DNA of 64,000 nt from positions 1-64,000 of the forward strand of contig NZ_PJIZ01000023.1 in the NCBI RefSeq assembly GCF_021596505.1, given 5' to 3'. The stretch comes from Nostoc sp. CMAA1605. GTDB lineage: Bacteria > Cyanobacteriota > Cyanobacteriia > Cyanobacteriales > Nostocaceae. The translations under genes and the position numbers were made by a program. Below the pieces are notes generated by a model. It worked only from the letters and a program-made list of their open reading frames with translations, was not told the DNA's origin and searched no databases. Position 1 is the first letter of the stretch, and each line of letters starts with the position of its first letter. Below, one piece after another: positions 46,142 through 55,892 of the stretch.

Positions 46142-46472
46142 TAGTATACTCCGTAAAATTCACTGAAAATGGTGATTTTCGCTCCTTATTAAAGATACAA
46201 GAGCAAATCACTACTTCCGGAGATTGTCTTTATATAGTTTGTCTTACTGGTGTATTGCGTAAGTTAATATACACTTAAATTTAAGTAAAATCTTGGTCAA
46301 TATGGCAACAATAATATAAAAAATGCAACAAATTTAAAAAATATGACTAGAAATTACTCAAACTAATTATCAAAGGCATTAATTTTTAACAAATTCTCAG
46401 CATAAATTAATTTAATTAGACAGAAAAAGTATTAAATTAATTCTGGTATGAAAGTTTGAGGATTGTTAAAAA
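46142..46472. other. AT-rich divergent promoter region
   Basis: 331 bases, very AT-rich, between the divergent RNase T2 and DM13 genes. No gene; probable promoters on both strands. Confidence 0.5.
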
Positions 46473-46925
46473 ATGAAATGGAAATATTTAATCATTTTGG
46501 CAATTATTACTAATATATTTGTTGGCTGTACAGGGGAGCCTAGCAATAATCAAGTTGATAATCCAACACCCAATACTACTAAAACTAGTGCTAGTGCGCC
46601 TGTTGGAGCTGGTAATTTTCAAGCCGGAGAACACCCAACTAAGGGGAAAGTTGCAGTTGTCACAGAAGCGGGTAAACAATATCTAGAATTTGATGAAAAT
46701 TTCAAAACGGATAATGGCCCAGACTTATTTGTGATTCTTTATCGTACTGATGCACCACCAGTAACCGGTATTAAAGAACAAGATTATGCTCAGATTGCGG
46801 CTTTGCAAAAAACTAGTGGTAAACAACGTTATGCTGTGCCACAAAATATCAAGCTAGCAAACTATAAATCTGTAGCTATTTGGTGTCGTAAATTTAATGC
46901 TACATTTGGTTATGCTGCTTTATAA
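46473..46925 (+). CDS. DM13-domain lipoprotein
   Basis: 150 residues. Lipoprotein signal with lipobox (IILAIITNIFVGC, Cys at 19), Ser/Thr/Pro linker, then a DM13 domain at about 48-150: GNFQAGEHPTKGKVAVVTEAG, YLEFDENFKTDNGPDLFVILY, and AIWCRKFNATFGYAAL with the conserved Cys. DM13 has been proposed to be a redox domain related to electron-transfer folds. It precedes the DUF4079 and kinase genes on the same strand. Confidence 0.88.
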   Translation: MKWKYLIILAIITNIFVGCTGEPSNNQVDNPTPNTTKTSASAPVGAGNFQAGEHPTKGKVAVVTEAGKQYLEFDENFKTDNGPDLFVILYRTDAPPVTGIKEQDYAQIAALQKTSGKQRYAVPQNIKLANYKSVAIWCRKFNATFGYAAL

Positions 46926-46997
46926 AGCTACATAAATATTAAATTTGTGTAGTGAATCGATTTACATAGAAATAAAAATTGAATATCTGTTATTAAT

Positions 46998-47717
46998 ATG
47001 GAATTAGTAGATTTCTTAGGACTTATACATCCGGCGATCGCAGTTACCATTGTTTTTCCCTGCATTGGTATTGTGAGTTATTTTGCTTGGCAGACACGGG
47101 AACGCAGATTACAAAGCGCAGACGGTGGTAAAAGCAAGATTCCGCCAATTGTGGGGGGAGAACATAAGCGAATTGGCGAATGGCTATGTATTGCTGTTGT
47201 CGGTTTATGCTTATTAGGGTTAGCCTACCCCATTGGGAAAAATATCATCAAAAAGCAACTGTGGAATCAAAACTTATTCCCAGTAATATTTATTCTATTG
47301 ATGTTTGTTTTGGCTATAATTTGTTTAGTCTTACTGTTGCGAGCAAGAGAACGTTTATGGCGTGGTGTATTCGCCACATTAACTGGTACAGCTTTAGTCA
47401 TTTTAGGCTGTCAAGATGGCGTATTTCGTCGCACGAATGAATGGTACTGGTCACACTACTATATAGGTATTACCGCATCATTACTCATGATTTTTTCTGT
47501 GGCGATCGTCCAAGATATTTATCAAGATAGATCACATCGTTGGCGGTTAATACATACAATTTTAAATTGTGTGGCATTATTACTTTTTCTCGGTCAAGGA
47601 TTTACAGGTTCACGAGACTTATTAGAAATTCCCTTAAATTGGCAAGAGTCATATATTTATCAATGTAATTACGTCCAAAAAACTTGTCTAACTCCAAATA
47701 ATCAAGCTCCCAAGTGA
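46998..47717 (+). CDS. DUF4079 multi-pass membrane protein
   Basis: 239 residues with about five membrane helices (IVFPCIGIVSYFAW, LCIAVVGLCLLGLAYPI, VIFILLMFVLAIICLVLLL, YYIGITASLLMIFSVAIVQ, LIHTILNCVALLLFLGQGF). His residues on or near the helices (HPAIAVT, HYYIG, HTILN) recall cytochrome-b561-like folds, to which DUF4079 has been likened; haem binding is unproven. Ends in GTGA overlap with the sensor kinase start. Confidence 0.8.
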   Translation: MELVDFLGLIHPAIAVTIVFPCIGIVSYFAWQTRERRLQSADGGKSKIPPIVGGEHKRIGEWLCIAVVGLCLLGLAYPIGKNIIKKQLWNQNLFPVIFILLMFVLAIICLVLLLRARERLWRGVFATLTGTALVILGCQDGVFRRTNEWYWSHYYIGITASLLMIFSVAIVQDIYQDRSHRWRLIHTILNCVALLLFLGQGFTGSRDLLEIPLNWQESYIYQCNYVQKTCLTPNNQAPK

Positions 47718-49135
47718 AACAACTTCACAAATTGCACCCAAAAATAGATCCGTTTTCCTTACGCTTACGTTTAACAATTGGGATTGCTGTACTTTCTACT
47801 TTAGGTCTAGGAAACTTAGCATTCTGGACGGGGTGGAAAATACAGCAAATTTTAATCAATAACCATAAAAATAATACTGAAACAATTGCTCAACGGCTAC
47901 CTCGTGATGTGCAGATTTATAGTGAAATGATGCCGCCAGAAGCTGCACTGCAAAAATCAATTGATAGCCTCACAGCAACCAATACATATTTATGGGTAAA
48001 AAATTCTGAAAATCAGATTATAGGTAAATCTAATAACTGGAACCAGTTACCGAATAAAACCACAACTGAATTAATGTCCCTGGGTGAAATGATCCTACAA
48101 GCACGCATAGAAAAAGTAGGGGGACGTTATTTTGTGTTGTGTGGTGGTGCTGTTCCCGTCAAGGGAAAAATTCTAGGTAACTTATTTGTGATTCAGGATG
48201 TCACCCGTGAACAGCAAATGTTTTTAGTGATGGTGCGGAGTTTGGGTGTTGGCAGTATTGTAACAATTATCGTCATGTCCATCGCGATCGCCATCTATGT
48301 TAAGCGTTCCTTGCAACCATTAATGCAGCTTAGTCAAATGACATCTGTAATTTCCATTGCGGATTTAGGACAAGCTAAATTATATCTAGATAAAGCACCA
48401 AGTGAAGTCAAAGAATTAGCCCAAACCTTCAATATGATGTTAGCTCGACTGTCCCAATCTTGGGAACAAGAGCGTCAATTTGTCAGTAATGTTTCCCATG
48501 AATTACGCACACCCCTAACAATAGTACACGGCTATTTACAAAGTGTTTTACGCCGCCAAACAAACCTGAATGAAATGCAGCGAGAAGCCTTAGAAACTGC
48601 TGCATCAGAAGCCGAAAGAACAATTCGACTCCTACAAGATTTATTAGATTTAGCAAGAGCCGATAGTGGTTACTTGCAATTTTGTTTAGAAGAATGTGTC
48701 TTAAATGATTTAATTGTAGAAGTAGCAGGGATGGCAGAAAAATATAGCGATCGCCAGATTATTATTGAAAATAAAACTAACCCAATTATCGCTAAAGCCG
48801 ACTACAATCGCCTCAAACAAGTATTACTTAACTTAATTGATAACGCCGTAAAATATTCTGAAGCAAATACACCTATAACTTTGAAGTTAGATCAACAAGA
48901 ACAAGCCGCTATCATTCAAGTTGCTGATCAAGGTTATGGCATACCTCTACAACAACAATCACGGATTTTTGAAAGATTCTACCGCGCCGACGAAGCTCGC
49001 ACGAGTTCCATCGGTGGTTCTGGTTTAGGATTATCTATCGTCAAAACCCTTGTAGAAAGCATGGATGGTAATGTCACAGTGCGTTCTAGGTTAAATGAAG
49101 GAAGTACGTTTACCATTACTTTACCCAAGAGTTAG
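47714..49135 (+). CDS. Membrane sensor histidine kinase
   Basis: 473 residues. Two membrane helices (residues 20-40 and about 175-195, IVTIIVMSIAIAIYV) bracket an extracytoplasmic sensing loop, then HAMP (KRSLQPLMQLSQMTSVIS), HisKA with His in NVSHELRTPLTIVHGYL, and HATPase (LLNLIDNAVKYSE, GLGLSIVKTLVESM). Start GTG overlaps the DUF4079 stop by 4 bases, so they are translationally coupled. No response regulator gene is adjacent. Confidence 0.93.
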   Translation: MKQLHKLHPKIDPFSLRLRLTIGIAVLSTLGLGNLAFWTGWKIQQILINNHKNNTETIAQRLPRDVQIYSEMMPPEAALQKSIDSLTATNTYLWVKNSENQIIGKSNNWNQLPNKTTTELMSLGEMILQARIEKVGGRYFVLCGGAVPVKGKILGNLFVIQDVTREQQMFLVMVRSLGVGSIVTIIVMSIAIAIYVKRSLQPLMQLSQMTSVISIADLGQAKLYLDKAPSEVKELAQTFNMMLARLSQSWEQERQFVSNVSHELRTPLTIVHGYLQSVLRRQTNLNEMQREALETAASEAERTIRLLQDLLDLARADSGYLQFCLEECVLNDLIVEVAGMAEKYSDRQIIIENKTNPIIAKADYNRLKQVLLNLIDNAVKYSEANTPITLKLDQQEQAAIIQVADQGYGIPLQQQSRIFERFYRADEARTSSIGGSGLGLSIVKTLVESMDGNVTVRSRLNEGSTFTITLPKS

Positions 49136-49437
49136 TCGCGAGGATTGGGGATTGGGGATTGGGGACTGGGGACTGGGGACACTTCGACAAGCTCAGTGCT
49201 TCGCTGGGGACTGGGGATTGGGGACTGGGGAACAGGTAACAAAGGTCACAGTCTTTTAATATAGAGTAATGAGTGCTGAGTAATAACATAATGACTAATG
49301 ACTGTTGACTAATGACTAATGACTAATGACTAATGACTAATGACTAATGACTAATGACTATTGACTAATGACTATTGACTATTGACTATTGACTATTGAC
49401 TATTGACTATTGACCATTGACTATTGACTAAAATCCT
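49136..49437. repeat. Dense heptamer block before the ABC ATPase gene
   Basis: 49139-49230 is GGGGATT/GGGGACT units with an embedded CACTTCGACAAGCTCAGTG palindrome (49181-49200). 49265-49430 is about twenty TGACTAA/TGACTAT units that run to within 10 bases of the start codon. Confidence 0.95.
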
Positions 49438-50202
49438 ATGCCAACCATTTCCATTACTGATTCACTCGTTCCTAATCCAGTACCGAAATCAACAATCATT
49501 CGTCTAGAAAATATCTTTAAAATCTACGGTAGTGGAGAAACTGAAATTCAGGCTTTAAATAATGTCAACTTAGCAATCGACGAAGGTGAATATTGTTCCA
49601 TTATGGGGCCTTCCGGTTCAGGTAAGTCCACAGCCATGAATATTATCGGCTGTCTCGACCGCCCAAGCACTGGACAATATTATCTAGATAACGTTGATGT
49701 GGCACAAATGAATGATGCAGATTTAGCGCACATTCGCAACAAAAAACTGGGGTTTGTCTTTCAACAATTCCACCTACTACCCCAACTCACGGCTTTAGAA
49801 AATGTGATGTTACCAATGGTGTATGCGAGTGTTAATCCCAACGAAAGACGCGATCGCGCTACAGAAGCACTAATTAAAGTAGGGTTAGAAAAGCGACTGA
49901 GTAACAAACCTACTCAACTTTCTGGTGGACAACAACAAAGAGTAGCGATCGCCCGTGCCATTGTCAACCGTCCCGTTGTTCTCCTGGCTGATGAACCAAC
50001 CGGCGCACTCGATTCTCGCACTACCCAAGAAGTTCTAGATATTTTCACCGAACTTAATCAGAGTGGAATTACCGTCGTTATGGTGACACATGAACCAGAA
50101 GTGGCGCGTCAAACTCGACGCATTGTCTGGTTTCGGGATGGTCAGGTAGTGCATTCTCATCTCACACCAGAAGATTTACAGGAATCGCAATTTGCGGAGT
50201 AG
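49438..50202 (+). CDS. MacB/LolD-type ABC transporter ATP-binding protein
   Basis: 254 residues with all ABC motifs: Walker [12 protein letters not shown] at about 59-69, Q-loop [10 protein letters not shown], signature [14 protein letters not shown], Walker [13 protein letters not shown], His switch in [15 protein letters not shown]. This subfamily works with a MacB/FtsX-like permease and an HlyD-type adaptor (DevBCA-like systems in heterocyst formers). No permease or adaptor gene is next to it, so it is an orphan here. Confidence 0.92.
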   Translation: MPTISITDSLVPNPVPKSTIIRLENIFKIYGSGETEIQALNNVNLAIDEGEYCSIMGPSGSGKSTAMNIIGCLDRPSTGQYYLDNVDVAQMNDADLAHIRNKKLGFVFQQFHLLPQLTALENVMLPMVYASVNPNERRDRATEALIKVGLEKRLSNKPTQLSGGQQQRVAIARAIVNRPVVLLADEPTGALDSRTTQEVLDIFTELNQSGITVVMVTHEPEVARQTRRIVWFRDGQVVHSHLTPEDLQESQFAE

Positions 50203-51257
50203 GTAAATGCGAAAGGATATCAAACAAATATAGTTTTGACATCGTTAATTACCGTGGTAAGATATATTTGCCCAAAATATATACAGTCGTAAATCTCAAA
50301 TCTGCTGTCAGCAACAGCCCTGACATCAAAGTGATAAACTCACCCCAAAATCACCCCATAACTTTGTGAAGCTAGCATCATCTTTAAGTGCCAGATCAGC
50401 AATAATAACTGCGTTGAAACAATAAAAACAATCGCAGTTATTCACGTTGCTCACTTTGCTAGAAGTATGCTATCGGCATTATTACCGTAAATCTATTCCC
50501 TGTAAATGTAGTGTCTCTAGCGGTAAATACAGCCAAGTTTCATAGTTTTAGTTCTATTAGTCTACATAGCTCTACTAGTCCTGATTATTAGTAGTCAAAT
50601 CTTGCTATTTAATATTTGAGACATTCACTATTTACCCACACTCATAACCAGCGAAACCCAATCACCACAAGACTCATCAGTCAAGACTTCTACAAATCAA
50701 CTTTGACCCAGCCACATCGAAAACAGAAAAATTTTTGTGATTTTCAACCAAAAATATAGTCAGTCAGTTTATATTATAATTTTGCAACCACTATCAGTTA
50801 GACATTCAGCAAACACTACAGATACCCTCAACTTACTTGTTGGTAGAAGTATATGTTTTCTGAATGCTACGGCAATCCTCAATTATTCCCCAGAGCTGAG
50901 AACCTGTGTTTCTCGAAAAATAAAATTTATGCTCGGAATTATTCCCAATCCCATAGGATTGTTAACTCTGTTCAAGATTAATTTATTCTTGAATTCAGAC
51001 ATACAATGGGTAGAGGCAGCAACCACAAGAAAGTGCGGTTTTTTCTTATCACCCCAGGTTTAACTAATGAGACTAGTTTACAGAATTGGTATCAGTCCAT
51101 CTATGGAACGGTTCTTACAACAAGGAAGGGAATATGAGCAATTGATAATTATGTTGAGAGATATTTAAACTCATTATCAAAGCTTAAAGAAAACTCACAG
51201 ATGTTTTTTTTGGTCTATTTCCGTTAAACCTACTAAATATCTAGTGCTAATATCGCC
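50203..51257. other. 1-kb gap upstream of prs
   Basis: 1055 bases without a convincing gene. A 108-codon ORF at 50737-51063 has no ribosome site and no family look. There are AT-rich segments, a small palindromic AAGATATATTTGCCCAAAATATAT-like stretch around 50258-50282, and a poly-T just before prs. It could hold a long 5' leader or an unrecognised RNA. Confidence 0.5.
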
Positions 51258-52274
51258 ATGAATGCACATCGAGGATCTGCTGTACTCAGTTCTACCGCTT
51301 TTAGAATGCAGCCAGCCGCAACAGGGCTGACTGAAAATCATCGCTTGCGGCTTTTTTCTGGTTCTGCCAATATATCACTTTCCCAAGAAGTAGCCCGTTA
51401 CCTGGGTATGGATTTAGGCCCCATGATTCGCAAAAGATTTGCAGATGGGGAATTGTATGTCCAAATTCAAGAATCAATTCGCGGTTGTGATGTCTACCTC
51501 ATCCAACCGAGTTGTCAGCCCGTTAATGACCATTTAATGGAACTGCTGATTATGATTGATGCTTGTCGGCGTGCTTCTGCTAGACAAGTAACAGCAGTCT
51601 TACCCTACTATGGTTACGCTCGTGCCGATCGCAAAACCGCCGGTAGAGAATCCATCACCGCCAAGCTAGTGGCTAACCTGATTACCCAAGCAGGTGCTAA
51701 CCGCGTTTTGGCGATGGATTTACACGCAGCGCAAATTCAGGGCTATTTCGATATTCCCTTTGATCATGTCTACGGTTCACCAGTCTTATTAGACTATTTA
51801 GTCAGCAAACAACTGCATGATATTGTCGTTGTCTCCCCTGATGTTGGTGGTGTAGCCAGAGCGAGGGCTTTTGCGAAAAAACTGAATGATGCGCCCCTAG
51901 CCATCATTGACAAGCGTCGTCAAGCACACAATGTAGCGGAAGTCTTAAATGTGATTGGTGATGTCAAAGGTAAAACCGCCGTTTTAGTTGACGACATGAT
52001 TGATACAGGCGGAACTATTGCCGAAGGTGCGCGGTTGTTGCGGGAAGAAGGCGCACGCCAAGTATATGCTTGTGCTACCCACGCAGTTTTTTCGCCACCT
52101 GCAATTGAGAGATTATCGAGTGGCTTGTTCGAGGAAGTAATTGTTACTAACACGATTCCTATTCCCGAAGAAAAGCGATTCCCCCAACTTGTGACGCTAT
52201 CAGTAGCCAACTTATTAGGGGAAACCATCTGGCGCATTCATGAAGATACTTCTGTAAGTAGTATGTTCCGGTAA
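51258..52274 (+). CDS. prs: Ribose-phosphate pyrophosphokinase
   Basis: 338 residues making PRPP from ribose-5-phosphate and ATP. Seen: LRLFSGSANISLSQEVARYLG, the flexible-loop region YARADRKTAGRESITAKLVA, the metal-binding DLHAAQIQGYFDIP, and the PRPP loop VLVDDMIDTGGTIAEGA. PRPP feeds nucleotide, histidine (hisG is in the window) and tryptophan synthesis. About 20 N-terminal residues precede the usual family start. Its last 60 bases overlap the artificially long HD gene on the other strand. Confidence 0.96.
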   Translation: MNAHRGSAVLSSTAFRMQPAATGLTENHRLRLFSGSANISLSQEVARYLGMDLGPMIRKRFADGELYVQIQESIRGCDVYLIQPSCQPVNDHLMELLIMIDACRRASARQVTAVLPYYGYARADRKTAGRESITAKLVANLITQAGANRVLAMDLHAAQIQGYFDIPFDHVYGSPVLLDYLVSKQLHDIVVVSPDVGGVARARAFAKKLNDAPLAIIDKRRQAHNVAEVLNVIGDVKGKTAVLVDDMIDTGGTIAEGARLLREEGARQVYACATHAVFSPPAIERLSSGLFEEVIVTNTIPIPEEKRFPQLVTLSVANLLGETIWRIHEDTSVSSMFR

Positions 52275-52940
52275 TTGGGGCATAGGGAATGGGGAATGGG
52301 GCATTGGGCATGGGGAATGGGGAATGGGATTTGCGTTCCTAGCCCCCCTGCTCCCTGCCCCCTGCCCCCTGCCTCCTACTAATTCCTCCAGTTCCGTCAT
52401 CGCTCTTGTTAACTCTTCTACAATGGCAGTCAGTTGAATTTTTCTGAGTGCATCTATGAGTGTGCGATAATACCACAAAGTACCGTCTTTACCACCTTGG
52501 AAGCGTTGCCATAGAGATTCACCCACTAAACGATAATCTTGTAAGAGTGAGCGCAGGTTGTGGAGTTTATCGGCAGACGATACCAGTAGCACTGATGGCG
52601 AAGCTGTGGGTAGATGGGCAATATACGCTTCCTTGCGTTGTCGCCAAGGCGGTTTAGGAGTAGTATCAGCATCCGTGCAACCATCTACGATGTTGGTGAC
52701 ATTTTCACCAAAGCGGCGGAGAATTTCGGCGCGTGTAGCTGCACCCCCTTGGTCTTCTATGGCATCATGTAATAGAGCTGCGATCGCTTCATCTTCATTC
52801 GCACCATATTCTAAAGCAATACTAGTTACACCCAATAAATGAGCAATATAGGGAACGCCAGAACCTTTACGCACTTGGCTAGCGTGTAGTTCTGTGGCGT
52901 AGATTAAAGCTTGGCGGAAGCGTTCAGAAAGTATGATCAT
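52215..52940 (-). CDS. HD-domain protein (SpoT/MESH1-like) with repeat-derived tail
   Basis: 241 residues. Residues 1-190 form an HD phosphohydrolase: GSGVPYIAHLLGVTSIALEYG (His), AALLHDAIEDQGG (His-Asp), and SADKLHNLRSLL (Asp), the arrangement of the ppGpp hydrolase domain of SpoT and MESH1. No synthetase domain. From about residue 193 (GGRGQGAGSRG, then PHSPCPMPHSPFPMP) the ORF reads through heptamers and 60 bases antisense to prs; the native C-terminus probably ended near LEELV. Start at 52940. Confidence 0.85.
   Translation of the reverse strand: MIILSERFRQALIYATELHASQVRKGSGVPYIAHLLGVTSIALEYGANEDEAIAALLHDAIEDQGGAATRAEILRRFGENVTNIVDGCTDADTTPKPPWRQRKEAYIAHLPTASPSVLLVSSADKLHNLRSLLQDYRLVGESLWQRFQGGKDGTLWYYRTLIDALRKIQLTAIVEELTRAMTELEELVGGRGQGAGSRGARNANPIPHSPCPMPHSPFPMPQLPEHTTYRSIFMNAPDGFP
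52276..52378. repeat. GGGAATG and CCCTGCC heptamers between prs and the HD gene
   Basis: G-rich units at 52276-52328 and CCCTGCC units at 52346-52375. They are read in frame by the 3' end of the minus-strand HD gene. Confidence 0.92.
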
Positions 52941-52966
52941 ACAAATTACAACTGGCTCTACGGAAA

Positions 52967-54430
52967 TTAACCTCCAGATAAATCCTCAGCCGTAATCAAA
53001 GTTAGCTCAACATTATCTAGCTTGTGGAGATTATGGACAATGCGATTTGCTTGTTGTTCAATACTGCGCTCAAATAAAGCACGGGCAAACCGGCCATTGC
53101 CAAAATTTCTGTCTCGTTTGACATGAGCCAGTTCAAAGGTAGCCTGTAAGATGATATGGGCTGAAGCATCTAGAGTGTAGCCGTTATCGTGACAGAATTT
53201 CTTGAAAATTAATAATAACTCTTGGGGATTGTAGTGATCTAAGTAAAATAAGCGGTGTAAGCGGGATTTAAAACCAGGGTTAGAAGCAAGTAACCGATCC
53301 ATTTCTTCAGTGTAACCAGCAATGACCACCGCCAAGCGATCGCGGCAATCTTCCATCCGTTTAATTAATATCTGCAATGCTTCCTTACCATAGTCATTAG
53401 GGCTATCTTCGGGGACTAGGGCGTGAGCTTCATCAATGAACAAGACACCATCTAAAGCTTGCTGGACAGCATTTTCTACCCTCAGCGCAGTTTGACCAAT
53501 ATAGCCACTGACAATTCCCGCCCGGTCAGTTTCTACAACGTGTCCCCGTTCTAGAAATCCCAACTGTTTATACAACCTCCCCACCAAGCGCGCAATTGTA
53601 GTTTTACCCGTCCCTGGAGGCCCATACAGCATCAGGTGGAGGGAAATGTCTACAGTTTTTAAACCCCGTTTTTGCCGTTCAGTTTGGACTTTGAGGTAAT
53701 TTGCTAAAGAAAAAAGTTGTTGTTTGGTGCGCTCATGTCCAACTAACGCCTTTAAATCTGCAAATACTTGCTCTAGACTATCTTCCAAAGGTGGCTCATG
53801 CTCAACAAAGTTAGCTTTGGTTTCGTATCTCGAATCATAAACCTCTAGAGTGCTATCACCCAAATCTTTGTCTGCATCCGGCGCGCTAACCATGAGACTG
53901 TGAACTTTCATTTTAATTTTGTCGTGGATGACAAAACCAAAATTCCGGCCGGGGACATCCATTAACTTATCGGCGGGAAATTTATCTACCAGGGTACTGT
54001 TAATGTAAAACTCGACAAAATTGCCCACTCGGCAAATCTCTAGTAAGTTAACAGCATTACCGCGCTGGATGCGATCGCAACGTTTCCAATCTGTATAATT
54101 GACAAAGCTACCATTCCTCACCTCAGCAATGCGATAACAAGCATTCCCAGAAATCACAAACTCAAAAAAATTGCGATCGTCCAATAGTCCCCAAACGAAG
54201 CCATAACCGTGATCCTCTACACCAGCAGCTTTTTCTAAGACCATGTGAATATGAAAATCGCTTCTGTCGTAAAAGAACTCCGTCGAATTCCACGATAGCC
54301 AATAAGCATCCCCTGCCCGTTTGTGGTCAAACACATAGTGACCCACTTCCATGTAAAGGCTGCACTCTGAGCTATCCCGTGTCACCCAACTACAGCGATT
54401 ATCTTGAAAGTGTTCCTCAAAAATTAGCAT
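52967..54430 (-). CDS. AAA+ ATPase, CbbX/CfxQ-like, with N-terminal beta domain
   Basis: 487 residues. Residues 1-190 look like a concanavalin/laminin-G-type beta sandwich (DFHIHMVLEKAAGVEDHGYGF, NFFEFVISGNACYRIAEVRNG, GRNFGFVIHDKIKMKVHSL). Residues 215-470 are an AAA+ module: Walker A GPPGTGKTTIA (270-280), Walker B GVLFIDEAHAL (328-338), arginine-bearing box NPGFKSRLHR. The AAA part is closest to CbbX/SpoVK-type remodelers. The beta domain may bind a ligand or partner. It starts 27 bases from the HD gene on the same strand. Confidence 0.85.
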   Translation of the reverse strand: MLIFEEHFQDNRCSWVTRDSSECSLYMEVGHYVFDHKRAGDAYWLSWNSTEFFYDRSDFHIHMVLEKAAGVEDHGYGFVWGLLDDRNFFEFVISGNACYRIAEVRNGSFVNYTDWKRCDRIQRGNAVNLLEICRVGNFVEFYINSTLVDKFPADKLMDVPGRNFGFVIHDKIKMKVHSLMVSAPDADKDLGDSTLEVYDSRYETKANFVEHEPPLEDSLEQVFADLKALVGHERTKQQLFSLANYLKVQTERQKRGLKTVDISLHLMLYGPPGTGKTTIARLVGRLYKQLGFLERGHVVETDRAGIVSGYIGQTALRVENAVQQALDGVLFIDEAHALVPEDSPNDYGKEALQILIKRMEDCRDRLAVVIAGYTEEMDRLLASNPGFKSRLHRLFYLDHYNPQELLLIFKKFCHDNGYTLDASAHIILQATFELAHVKRDRNFGNGRFARALFERSIEQQANRIVHNLHKLDNVELTLITAEDLSGG

Positions 54431-54654
54431 TGCGTTCCTCTGTAGCTCTGTGTGTAGAATCAGCTGCTAACTATTTCATTCTAAACACGCCTCAACAGAC
54501 TTACTTGTTTACTAAACTCTTCTAATCTTCCCCCCACAAGCACTTCAGCCTCTGGGGCAGATTTTCTTTATAGAACAGAAATTCCCCTGCTTTCCTCTCT
54601 TCCCCTCACGCACGACTAATGGTAAAAAACAATTAGCAATGAGCATATACCACC

Positions 54655-55836
54655 ATGGCAAATTTTCTGCACACCCCCAGGTTACGTATTGGCGAAGATA
54701 ACGAGGAAGAAAGACGCGCAACTTGGCTGGAGTTGTTTTATGATTTGGTGTTTGTGGTTGCAGTCTCTCAGCTAGCACACAATTTAAAAAGCGATATCTC
54801 CCCGTCTGGATTATGGGGATTTGTGGTTTTATTTATACCTGTTTGGTGGTCTTGGATTGGTACAACATTTTACGCCAACCGCTTTGATAGTGATGATATT
54901 GGACATCGCCTGCTAGTTGGAGTACAAATGCTAACCGCCGCAGCGATGGCGGTGAATATACATCATGGTTTGAGTGAGAGTGCAGCCGGATTTGCCTTAG
55001 CCTATGCTTTGGGGAGAGCGATTTTAGTAGTTCAGTATGTTTTGGCGGGAATACATATACCAGCAGCCAAGGCTCTAACTACTCATTATGCCATCGGTTT
55101 TGCGATCGCTGCTGTATTGTGGCTACTATCCGCCTTTTTACCTGCTCCTTGGCGATTTGTGCTTTGGGGTTTAGGAATCATCATTGATTTTGCCACACCC
55201 TTAACAGCACACAAAGTCCAAATGGGACTTCTTCCCCATGCTTCCCACCTCCCTGAAAGATTTGGGCTGTTTACGATTATTGTTTTAGGTGAAGCCATCA
55301 TTGCTGTCGTCAATGGGGTTTCTGAACACCATTGGAATATTCTTACCGCCATTTCTGGTTTATTTGGGTTAGGTATTGCTTTTGGGTTGTGGTGGATTTA
55401 TTTCGATAATTTAGGCGGAACACCCATTGAAGCCGCAAAAGTTAGTGGCAAAGTCAGTATTATGAATATTTGGCTGTATACTCACTTACCTCTAGTAATT
55501 GGGATAGCAGCTGCTGGTGTTGGTGTAGAAGAAGTCATCCTCAATCAGTCCAAGGTAGCACTTCCTGATCCGCAAAGGTGGTTAATATGCGGTGCTGTAG
55601 CTTTATGTTTAACAGCCATCAGTATTTTGCATAATTTTGGTGTGATTCGCTATTGCAAAATCCGATCTCAATATCGCATCATAGGGGCAATTTTATTAGT
55701 AGCGATCGCTATTTTTGGCAAAGGTTTATTACCCATTGCCGTTATTACCTTAGTGGCTGTAGTCGTTGCGGTGCAAGTCATCCAAGACTTATATCAAAGT
55801 CGCCCCAGCAACCGATTGAGCGACCCAGAATTTTAG
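54655..55836 (+). CDS. Low-temperature-requirement A (LtrA) family membrane protein
   Basis: 393 residues with about ten membrane helices. Family hallmarks: RRATWLELFYDLVFVVAVSQLAHNL near residue 20, FIPVWWSWIGTTFYANRFDSDD, ERFGLFTIIVLGEAIIAVVNG, and GLWWIYFDNLGG. The name derives from Listeria; the molecular function is unknown. Stands alone between two minus-strand groups. ATG at 54655 is preceded by a weak ribosome site. Confidence 0.93.
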   Translation: MANFLHTPRLRIGEDNEEERRATWLELFYDLVFVVAVSQLAHNLKSDISPSGLWGFVVLFIPVWWSWIGTTFYANRFDSDDIGHRLLVGVQMLTAAAMAVNIHHGLSESAAGFALAYALGRAILVVQYVLAGIHIPAAKALTTHYAIGFAIAAVLWLLSAFLPAPWRFVLWGLGIIIDFATPLTAHKVQMGLLPHASHLPERFGLFTIIVLGEAIIAVVNGVSEHHWNILTAISGLFGLGIAFGLWWIYFDNLGGTPIEAAKVSGKVSIMNIWLYTHLPLVIGIAAAGVGVEEVILNQSKVALPDPQRWLICGAVALCLTAISILHNFGVIRYCKIRSQYRIIGAILLVAIAIFGKGLLPIAVITLVAVVVAVQVIQDLYQSRPSNRLSDPEF

Positions 55837-55892
55837 GTTACTCAGCGCTCTTTTGGTCGTAGAGACGTTGTATTGATGATGAAAATCTATGA

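Noticed and set aside
49265..49437. Regular repeats that could suggest a CRISPR array
   Set aside because: Units are 7 bases in direct tandem with no unique spacers, so they are STRRs.
50737..51063. 108-codon ORF in the gap before prs
   Set aside because: No ribosome site, no family resemblance, irregular composition.
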